Assembly (NCBI GenBank): GCA_028554755.1
Contig: JAPTOF010000054.1
Coordinates: 1-64,000, forward strand
Length of the DNA stretch: 64,000 bases
Direction: 5' to 3'
Origin: Cordia subcordata
Taxonomy: Eukaryota > Streptophyta > Magnoliopsida > Boraginales > Cordiaceae
Below, piece after piece: positions 11,973 through 20,610 of this stretch. The notes below the pieces were generated by a model that worked only from the letters and a program-made list of their open reading frames with translations, ran no database searches and was not told where the DNA came from. The position numbers and the translations under genes were made by a program. Within the stretch, counting starts at the first letter, position 1, and every line of letters starts with the position of its first letter.

Positions 11973-13167
11973 TCAATAGTCGTTGTTATCTGGCGCAGGC
12001 TCGTCATCCTCCTCGCAAAGCTCGGTGCGCTCGTTGCCTACATACTCCTGATCATAGGACATGCTCGGCTCACGCAGCTCAAGACTAGTATCGACCGGGG
12101 CGATTAGACCTCCGAGTCGAAGCTGTGAGGTCAAAGAAGCTATCTGACGCTGTAGTTGGAGAATCAGGCCCTGCTGATCTGTGAGCATGGCTTGTATTTG
12201 GGCCTGGTTCCGCAGGAGAACCTGCTCATCCACAATGCCACCCTTTGCTGTGATTATGTCATATCAGCTTCAATCCGAAGAAGAGAAGCAAGCGTGTCTT
12301 ACCGTTGAGGGAGCATTTGGCCCCATTGCCATTCCAGATACAATTGCCGCAAGCTTTTGCTCTGAAACTAACGTGGACAATACACTGTACCCATGGGCCA
12401 ACCTTGCCCGAAGCGCAAGAATCACACCTGGCATGCCCGACCCTTTGCTCTCCAACAATTTGGACCATGACTGATTGCTTGTTCGACTCACGGTTAGTGT
12501 TCATGGTTTCGAATCCGCGGCGTTTGTCCGGAAAGCGTCTCGCCCAAAGTTTACCCATCTCGCGAATGGCAGGCTTGCTGCAGGTGAAAGCGGGACCAAA
12601 CATGATCCTGGCCGCATCTTCACCTCGAATTCCCCGAACAATAAGGTGATCGTGATTGATGGCTGGATATTGAGGTGGAAATTGGTTGGAATCGCAACAT
12701 TCCCCAGGCGCATTGAGTTCTTGTCCACAGTATTGGTCGGCGCCGGACCCAGACGTGGATCCAGCCTGCCGAGGGTCAACATACTCATGGTCGTAGACTT
12801 GGTTGACTTCGAAGCTAGATGTGAAACTCTCCCGCTGAGAGTCGAAGAGGTGGTGTCTGTGAATTTGATCGTGATAGAAGCTAGATGTCGGTGCAAATTG
12901 TAGAATTGCGGCATGCGGAGTACTACAGGCGTGGTTGGCACCGAAGGCAGACGTGGGCGCACTCTGCTGAGACTCGGCGGGCTGATTTGCGTAGGCTGGG
13001 TTGGCACCGAAACTCCAAGTAGGCTCGGTCTGTTGAAAGCCAGACTTCCACTCTGACTCCTCCTCAGGGGTAGATCCTAGCAGGCGTGAGTAGCTGATCT
13101 GTAGGTGAGAAGCAATGTTACTGAACCTTGCGACGCCATTCCGACTAAGGAAGTGGTCGGGTCTCAA
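11973..13167 (-). CDS. DUF3716-like cysteine-cluster protein C (5' end unresolved)
   Basis: The main exon runs from about 13167 to 12303. A 55-nt intron (12302-12248, GTAAGA...CACAG) joins it to a last exon 12247-11973. The protein has a Ser/Gln/Pro-rich N-terminal part with imperfect FGAN repeats, a helical VRGIRGEDAARIMF segment, and a cluster C-x2-C-x10-C-x10-C-x2-C-x8-C. The last exon adds a short coiled coil (LLRNQAQIQAMLTDQQGLIL) and an acidic tail. The main exon has no ATG at its 5' end, so an upstream exon is needed. One candidate is 13668-13562 (MTVVCASSLPRT..., donor GTAAGT at 13561), but its phase does not match the main exon, so an intermediate exon or another start must exist. 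Confidence 0.75.
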
Positions 13168-13810
13168 GTCTCAACTGGACGAAAGCGTTCCAGAGAAGCT
13201 CGTTTCTTTTGGTAGGAAAGGGAAATTTCTGCTTCTTCAGCAGCATTGTTGATGAAGGCTGATGCTGAATCGTAGAGGGTGGGCAGGTTTCTAAGTAGCG
13301 ATGGTTGAGGCGCTGGTGAATGGCTTTGCTGATAACGCGAAGCCGCAGGATGGATACGCGTCGCGCATCGTCAACTGGTACCAGTTGTGATTTGGAACAT
13401 CAAGATTCTCCACAAGGCACCCCTCGAGTCAACGATTGACCGATGTTGACCGCTGATGTTTTGAAAAGGGGTAAGGCGAAGCTCAAGGCATGCCTCACGC
13501 ATTGCGCTTGACTTAACAACAAGACCTACCGTGCAGGGGCGTTCAGTTCTGAGACACTTACGTGAAGACTTCTTGGGAATCAATTATGTCAGGGTCTTCC
13601 CAAAGCTCGTTAATCGTCGGGCTCACGGTGCAGGTCCGTGGCAATGATGATGCGCACACAACTGTCATGATGAATACGAATCGTGAGAGATTTGGGACGA
13701 ACACGACAGAACAAGAGCAACAGAAGACGTGCGGCTCTATTTTATGTCTGCTACAGCGTCATGTTTGGATGACCTCTTTGCGGCTGCTTGAGGCGGTCTC
13801 GTCTCGCTAC

Positions 13811-15076
13811 CTATGTGCTTGACCCGGGCTGTTGCGTAGCTTGTTCGAAGACACCCTCGCCTCTTCCCTCGGTCAAATTCCTCCACTGCGTCAAAAACTC
13901 CCGCAAACCTCCGCTTCCACCTGAGCTTGCGTCAACAACCTCCTTCGGCAACTTGTGTGCTGAGTACTGAGGCGAGCTGAAGTTGAAAGCTGCAGGGTCG
14001 TCCTTTTCAAGCACTCGAAACTCGGGTAGTCGTCTGCGCTGAACACCGTCAGGCGAGTCCTCATCCTCCGTCTCAGTCGCGGTTTCGCCGTCGCTAATCT
14101 CCCCGTCCAGTTCTTCTTGGCTGACTGAGCCGTAGAGTGGTCTTGAAACCTCCATGTCTAGCAGCTCCCTCCACGTGAAGAGCAGGGTGTCTGTGCGTGG
14201 TGCCCATGGGTTGATATCCAGCATCCTGATGGGACCAAGTCCTTGTTCATCAAATTGATTCTCGAAGACGTGGATGTCGAACGTGAAGCATGAGTCAGGA
14301 AAACTCAGCTTCAAGTGCTTGTCGAAGAATGCTTTAATGTTTGTTTGCAGCTTCGGTCGCAAATCGGCTAGGAACTCATAATAGAGGAGATCCCTTTGGG
14401 TAACGGCAATCAAATTCCTGTGTTTGACGAAGCATCGAAATTCCAACGCAGGATTTAGCGAGTTGATGAATGGTCGCAAGACTAGAACTGGCGTGAACGG
14501 CTTGCTTGCCGGTGCTGAGGTGCAATCGTCGAACGCGTGGTTAAGATCGTGTGAGATGAAGGAAGATGACTTGAGAAGCAGATATAAGTCGTTTGGCGAT
14601 GTACATTTGAGCGTGTTTTGGTGGTTTGATATCCATTTGGCATCCTTCGGCGACGACCAATTTAGTTTGGGAAAACAACCGCCAAGCTCTTGTATCTTCT
14701 CCTTGATGAGTGCATGTGTCTCTGGGAAGCGAATATTTGGCGGCAGTGGCGCTTCTGCTTCCTCCTCGCTGTCACTTTCATCCTCATTGTCTGGTAAGAT
14801 TTCCTCAACGCGAGGCTTCGAGGTAGCTGTTGGTTGCCAGTCGTCATCCTCCTGATCTAGGGGACCAAGCTCATCGGCTAGGATGATGCCATCTTCTTGC
14901 AGGTACTCAATGAAAGCTGGAGGTAATGGTATGATCCTTGATCGGATTGCTGGTTTTCGAAATTGAGGATACCACACGTCGCATGAGCAGTTCATGATGT
15001 GGTCTTTGGTCACGGGCGGGAACACGAGCTCCTCGGGATCTCCATCGCCCATGTCAACAGTCGGTAGATGCGGCAT
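13811..15076 (-). CDS. cdc123: Cdc123 (D123 family), eIF2 assembly factor
   Basis: Intronless 421-aa protein of the D123/Cdc123 family. Cdc123 is an ATP-grasp-like cytosolic factor that binds the eIF2 gamma subunit and promotes assembly of the eIF2 heterotrimer for translation initiation. Diagnostic segments are the N-terminal WYPQFRK, LVLRPFINSLNPALEFRCFV, LIAVTQRDLLYYEFL, CFTFDIHVFE, and the highly conserved GPIRMLDINPWAPRTDTLLF. The C-terminus carries an acidic stretch. The length is somewhat above the yeast protein, through the acidic and Ser/Gly-rich C-terminal tail. It is divergently transcribed from cwc21, sharing a 365-bp promoter region. Confidence 0.96.
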   Translation of the reverse strand: MPHLPTVDMGDGDPEELVFPPVTKDHIMNCSCDVWYPQFRKPAIRSRIIPLPPAFIEYLQEDGIILADELGPLDQEDDDWQPTATSKPRVEEILPDNEDESDSEEEAEAPLPPNIRFPETHALIKEKIQELGGCFPKLNWSSPKDAKWISNHQNTLKCTSPNDLYLLLKSSSFISHDLNHAFDDCTSAPASKPFTPVLVLRPFINSLNPALEFRCFVKHRNLIAVTQRDLLYYEFLADLRPKLQTNIKAFFDKHLKLSFPDSCFTFDIHVFENQFDEQGLGPIRMLDINPWAPRTDTLLFTWRELLDMEVSRPLYGSVSQEELDGEISDGETATETEDEDSPDGVQRRRLPEFRVLEKDDPAAFNFSSPQYSAHKLPKEVVDASSGGSGGLREFLTQWRNLTEGRGEGVFEQATQQPGSST

Positions 15077-15441
15077 CGTCTGTATTTTCGAATGTGGAAC
15101 TGAGAGATAAAATGGCGCGAGGATGTGAGAGATGAAATAGATACAGTGACTGAGATTGTAGATGCTTAGATAAACTCACGATAGTTCGGCTTTGAGTCAC
15201 AGGAGTCCCTGCATAAGTTCATAAAATTGTGCCCCGCAACAACCACGTTTCTGCCGGCGAAGTGGGCCTCACCGCCTTCCATCTACACTTCTCACCGTGC
15301 GCGCCCAGAATTGCCGTCATCGCCTGGAGAAGTTCAGCATCTCCATCCAAACGTCTATTGAAATCATCTCTTCATTCTTCAGTCCTTAAGCAGATTTATT
15401 CGCATTTCACGCGCCGGCCGTCAACCATCGAATTCTATACA

Positions 15442-16026
15442 ATGTCAGACAACGTCGGGCTTTCCACGCCGCGAGGCAGCGGAACCTCTGGCTTTGTCCA
15501 GCGCAACCTCGCATATGTCCGTCCTCGCGACCGCGCAGCACCATATCCTCCCAAAGAGAACGGCTCCTTTCAGCACCGGCCGCGCCGGGCTGACAAGAAC
15601 TTCCTCGCACACGAAAGAAACCGTGAACTTTACAGGAAAGAATTCGAGTACAGGATTGAACTACTTGACGAGTTGGACAAAGAGGAAGAAGAGTCCGCGA
15701 TCCGTCCCACGATTCCTATCATGTCTAACATTCACAGTCTCGATGAGGAAGAGCAAAAAGAGATAAAGAAGAAGGTCGCCGATTACATGGAGAATGAGAA
15801 GAAAAAGGAAGCGAGAGGGGCCGAAGCGGGATCGAAGCGACAATTCAAGGGACACGAGGTGCATCAGATGGCTGATGCTAAACTGAAAGACATGGAGAGG
15901 ATAGGGAAAGCACTCAAGATTCCCCGGGATTACGAGGAGGGGAGCCATTGGAGGCGACAAGAGGAGAGGATGAAAAGTTCGTTGGAGAGAGACGGGAGGG
16001 ACGAACGAGAGACGAGCAGAGACTAA
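15442..16026 (+). CDS. cwc21: Cwc21-type pre-mRNA splicing factor
   Basis: 194-aa protein with the Cwc21/SRm300 N-terminal signature NVGLSTPRGSGTSGFVQRN at residues 4-22 and a cwf21-type helical region (RELYRKEFEYRIELLDELDK) that in yeast Cwc21 contacts Prp8 and Snu114 in the active spliceosome. The middle and C-terminal parts are highly charged and Glu/Lys/Arg-rich. The ATG at 15442 was chosen over in-frame upstream codons because the family signature begins immediately after it. No intron is visible. It is head-to-head with cdc123, so the two may share regulatory sequence. Confidence 0.93.
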   Translation: MSDNVGLSTPRGSGTSGFVQRNLAYVRPRDRAAPYPPKENGSFQHRPRRADKNFLAHERNRELYRKEFEYRIELLDELDKEEEESAIRPTIPIMSNIHSLDEEEQKEIKKKVADYMENEKKKEARGAEAGSKRQFKGHEVHQMADAKLKDMERIGKALKIPRDYEEGSHWRRQEERMKSSLERDGRDERETSRD

Positions 16027-16692
16027 GACGGAGACATTCCTAATTGAACGAGCTGAGGATATTGACACTTTTGACTCTCGCTTTACTTCTCGTGTCGCCT
16101 TGTCATCTAGTGGTCTCTACTTTTGATATCCACTCGGCGCTCTTCCGCGCTGGCATGTTGGAGCTGCAGAGCCCTGAAAGCTGGGATACAACTATTCGGA
16201 AAAAACTACGTGTCACCATTGCGAGCCTCTTATCAATTTGTTATTTTACGAGAACAAGGCCGCTTGTGTGAAGTCGCAAATCGTCGCAGATCCGGCAACA
16301 CAACGACACCATTGCCTTAAACCTGCAGACGCCAACATTTCCTCAAGACTATGCGACTTCGTCAATGCATTCGACAACAAGCAATGTGGTCCCTAAGAAG
16401 AAAAGTGAAGAGACAGTGGACTCATGCGCGAACGGTGCAACACACAATAGTCACACCTTGCAATGGCCAACTGCATGTGATGGGCTCGTGATATTTTTAC
16501 TACAAGAACGAGGGCGGGCTATTCTGCACCGACGATGTGCCCCTACCTATCAAGAAGCCGAGCAGCCGTTTCAGCCACTTTAGAGTTCTTTCTGCCGCTG
16601 CGTGGCCCAGATCCTCACCACAAATAAAAATGAGACACGCGTAACAAGCCTCCAACTTCTTCATTCTTTGAATTGAGAACAGTAGTCGCGAC
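16027..16692. other. intergenic, 3' of cwc21
   Basis: Contains the cwc21 3' UTR. No credible gene or RNA was seen. Confidence 0.45.
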
Positions 16693-16898
16693 ATGGACCC
16701 GGCATCGCTGGTCTTCGGCGTTGTCCCGTTGATTTTTATATTGTTCTGGCTTGCTTGGCCTTGAGGAAGAAGAGATCATCTCACAAGAACGATTCAACGA
16801 AGATCGAGGATGTTCTCAAAAAGGGAGATCTCATCGGCCAGATTGGTGCTCATCTAGTGGGTGCGGTCTTCCCACATGACGCAGGCTTGAAGCATTGA
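16693..16898 (+). pseudogene. relic of a small single-membrane-span gene
   Basis: An ATG at 16693 opens MDPASLVFGVVPLIF, a hydrophobic N-terminal segment ending at TGA 16762-16764. Shifting one base there opens a basic, protein-like frame (LRKKRSSHKNDSTKIED onward, then LKKGDLIGQIGAHLVG) that runs to TGA 16896-16898. This looks like a membrane-anchored protein broken by a one-base lesion. No family is identified, and it may simply be chance. Confidence 0.3.
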
Positions 16899-16900
16899 CA

Positions 16901-18106
16901 TTAGCAACTGACATCAGCCCTGAAAACACTAAGTTGGTTGGTATCTATCTTTCTTTTGGTGGCTGCGATTCTTTTTGCGGCAAGTGTATCGGGAACAATG
17001 AGTATGTCTCGCCTTGAATGTTCAATAAGAGGAGCAAGAGGCATTAGAAGCGTCCAGTCCACTTCATCAGGAGCTTGGTATATGAAGTTACGCTGGAGAG
17101 GAGCCCCGCAAGGATTGGCCGCAATACTACCCCATTCGCCTGCTGTGTTGTAAGGTAGAGGCGGCGGCGTCTGCTGAAAGTCCCAAGGAGGTGGAGGTGG
17201 GAACTCGCGCACCTTTTGCGTATCTATTGGTCTTCAGAATCAAGCAAACCCCCTCGATCATTGTGAACCAGTCCCCGAGTATACCAGCGTGGAAGTGAAT
17301 GAGGTGGTGCTCAAAGAGCGTCAAGTTGTAGAATACATCGGACTGATCACACTCCCCGACCTTGTGTTCTTTCCAGAGGTGGTGTATCCGGCCCAACCCA
17401 TTTTCTTAGATACCCGTTGTCTTTTCAAACTTGACTAGGAATCCAATTATTAGAAGCTCGAGCCCACAGAGCCAATATATGTCTGCTTGGACTTGACATC
17501 GTGGGGCTGGATGAAAGGCTTGATAGCGGTTGGGTAAAGCGCCGAACACAACCACGATTCCCGCCCTACTTTCATTCGGTGATCATGGAACTTTTGCTGG
17601 CTCTCAAAGTAACCGTTGCAGTCATTACAGTGGACAGGTTTCCTCGCTGCATGTTGGAGGTTCCCCGCTAGTGTTGAGGTTGCGAACTGCCTTGTACTAT
17701 CGGGGCAATATGCGCACATAAGTGGTAATTGGAGGCTTTGTTGTCCGGCTTCCGACCGAATCTCAATTGGATTGCACTGGTCCCTTCTTGGTCGCGAAAC
17801 CACTTTCATAATCCTTCTTCTTTTCGTGCGTTTCCCTGGTGGATGAGATATCCCGCTGTTGTCGCTTCCATAAGACGACGCGTCTGATGCGGGCCGAGTC
17901 GGCGGCGGCTGCGACCGCTATGCGCTCCCTCCTCTGGGTTGTATTGGTCTGATCAGGCTTTCGGAAGAATCTTGAGGGTGTAAATCTTGAAATTTCAGGT
18001 TCCAGCTCTGGTCGGGGAGTCCTCTCGGCGGTACAGGTTCCAGCCCGGTGATCTGGCCCTCATTTTCGAGCCACTGCCGGGCGTATTGATGGCTGCTGTG
18101 CGACAT
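16901..18106 (-). pseudogene. C2H2 zinc-finger-like gene with an in-frame TAG
   Basis: One reading frame runs from ATG 18106 (MSHSSHQYARQWLENEG) to 17450 and is broken only by TAG at 17920-17918. Past the stop the same frame continues in protein-like sequence (RSQPPPTRPASDASSYG), then a basic patch, then Cys/His fingers (MCAYC..., HCNDCNGYF..HDHR). Two further segments in other frames, near 17390-17190 (RIHHLWKEHKVGECDQ..HHLIHFH) and 17200-16901 (PPPPWDFQQTPPPLPYN), resemble the finger and tail regions of large fungal C2H2 protein families and would need introns or frameshift repair to join. I read it as a decayed gene. A sequencing error or a short cryptic intron over the TAG is not excluded. 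Confidence 0.5.
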
Positions 18107-18587
18107 TTCGACCACACAGCTCGTTCCCGGTGGGTCTAAAATATTAAGTCGAGCTCGGAGGTAGCTACTTGCGAGATGGTTGCATGTGGTGGTGGCTGTG
18201 ATGATAAAAATGCGGGGATTCAGCCATGAGACAGCCTTGTCCTTCGCCCTGCTTACACGTACTGTTCACGGGTCACGTGGACGCTTATACGTTTTGTTCG
18301 TCAACACCACACATGAAAGTAAATCATCCCTGTTACGGGTCCGATGGAGCTTGATGTGTCTTGGATAAGAAGATTCTGTTGATCAATTGCGAAGGCTGCT
18401 TGCACGACGACGTGGCATAGCGTAGCTACAAATCTCTACTGGTGGTAACCCCAGGCACAGATCGAAGAGAGCAGAGTTTAAGAGATAGCAAGCGATGCCA
18501 AAGCCTGGAAGTAAGAATTCAACGAAATTGCATGCTACTCAATCTCAGTTTCACTGTCTGTGACTTATGGCATCTTCCGTAGCCTAC

Positions 18588-18670
18588 CTGGCGCGGAAGG
18601 CTCCGCAAGACGCAACTTCGTTTCTATCCTCAAGCCACTTTCGCGTGTATTGTTGGTTTCCGAGCGACAT
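18588..18670 (-). pseudogene. partial duplicate of the zinc-finger gene first exon
   Basis: ATG at 18670 opens MSLGNQQYTRKWLEDRNEV, which aligns with MSHSSHQYARQWLENEGQI at the start of the neighbouring zinc-finger gene. The shared pattern is MS-x4-QY-x-R-x-WLE. It ends at a good donor, CAG|GTAGG, with the intron starting at 18587. No continuing exon is visible before the next copy begins at 18106. It is either a truncated tandem copy or an alternative first exon. Confidence 0.4.
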
Positions 18671-20610
18671 ATCTGTAGAAATTTCAGTCTGAAAAGTTCT
18701 TCACCTTAGCAAAGAATTGTTACTTTCTCCTAGATATGGCGATATTGGCATTGCCTAGCAATGGTGCCTAAGCCTTGACACCGAGAAGCTCACTGCTGCA
18801 CGCCATGGTCAAGTGTACCTTTGATCCCCATCGATTTGAAGGATCTCAGAAAGATAAGAATCTCTTTGTATGCGTAAAGCGAGAGCGACTACTTTCATTA
18901 TCTGCTCTTTCCTATGTGACTGTGATCGGCATTGCGGTCGAGCCAGTGAGCGTGCTAAAGATGATATCTTACTAGCAACCCCAGCCATTTGGGTTGTAAA
19001 ACTTCATTCGACAGGTCTGAAAGCATATGAGTAGCCATTGAGCAGCATTCAAGCATCGATCCGTGAACAAAAGATCAGTCGTTCAGAGATCATCACAAGT
19101 CCCGGGGGCTCGTTCCGAACCGGCACGGGGTTAAAACTACGAACCTACCGAGCCAGTTTCGTTCATCTTGCAATTGAACTGACCGATTCATGATCGCTCA
19201 GTAAATTAATCACCTTTCAGCATGACTGAAAATCTTTCTCTGGCGCAACTACCATGTCGGGCGCAACGCCACCAATGCCGGACGAGACCCTACCTATGCC
19301 ACCACACCTTCTCCCTCATCCCACACTTAAGCTCTTCACCCCTCACCCGAGAACAATCTACCAATTCCTCAGCAAGAAGAAGCTTGCGCCCCGCCATGGG
19401 AAACGAGGGGTAACTGGCCGCCTGAGGGGCCGCGACCTCAGCTCACCGAACCCAGACGCATCAGCCAGTCAGCTGGTGTCACCAACAACACACACAAGAA
19501 GTCGTCATAAAGAGGCTCAATGTGCATACTTTTGTAAGCGACGAATCCCGTTACGAGTTCCAATCTCCAAAGTGCAGCTCTCGGTGGCGACTTTGTCTCG
19601 GGACGGCTCGTTGAATAGGGGGGGAGGATTGGTAAGGCAGTATTCAGCCCGAAGGACTCGAACGCAAAAGTGCAAATTCGCCTCAATCTTCCAGTCCGCT
19701 CCGATCATTTCAATTCCCCGTGACTTATCTGATTCTTGACCTATCAATCAAAACAGTCCGGCTAAACTTATCTTGAAGGCCCCGCTGGCAACATCCATCA
19801 TGTGGTCCTGACCGATGACCTGCCACGTCGACAAGCAATTCGTATCAAACACCTCGGCAGATAAAACGACGCGCATTGTGTTTACATTGGCATAGATTCG
19901 CCTTCGAGAACCTCACACCGACTGTTCATCCCAGCCCACCCGCAGGCAGCTCTCAAATCGAGTGGATGAAATGAATCTGGTCGCACCACACTCGGGATGA
20001 AGGCCACGTATGAGAAGAGAAAGGAGGGTATGGTGATCAACTATCCAAGTGGCCGCATAATGAGTCTCGTGGAAACGGGGCAACGGTGCATACAGGCATC
20101 GGTCGCCTTATTCGCGAACCAGCGACTTTGATCTGTGGGTGTGGCTGCCCCTCATGTGCCCGGCAGCTGGGTGAATATGCAAGTTGGCAGACACTCATTC
20201 GTTGACCGGCCGCGATGCCTGTGAGAAATGAGGCGAACCATTGTCACTTTCCCTCTGGTGCATCGTTTCCATTCCCCGAGAAGCAGGCTCTTGAGAAGGA
20301 ATCTGTTCAGATAAATGAAGAAGAAAGAGGGTGTAAGGACTGGAGGCTCTGAGAGAGTTCGGACTATGAGCAAATCACCTGGTATAATAAGGCAGACTCT
20401 CCTCAGGCACAGTGATCTCGCCTTGATTCTCTTTCATCCCCATGTAATAGCATCACTTTTCAGCTCGTCACTTGATCAATTCTGACCAGAGACCCTGGGC
20501 AACAGAAGTTTGCTTCACCGGGCGCCTTACCTCGGTGTCCCCCTGTCGTCCCTCGTTACCGAGGAACCCTAGCGCATCGTCCCTGGCCACATGGCCCTGT
20601 TGCCGCGACT
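18671..20610. other. intergenic with weak coding-like pieces
   Basis: Mostly featureless. Between 19254 and 19620 (+) a few pieces look protein-like in different frames: MSGATPPMPDETLPMPPHLL at 19254 and KRLNVHTFVSDESRYEFQ near 19506. They may be exons of a small gene or a relic; splice sites could not be set. The last few hundred bases should contain the promoter and 5' UTR of the gene at 20611. Confidence 0.3.

Noticed and set aside
12500..12530. GGTTTCGAATCC resembling a tRNA T-loop
   Set aside because: It lies inside the coding exon of DUF3716-like gene C, and no matching stems were found around it.
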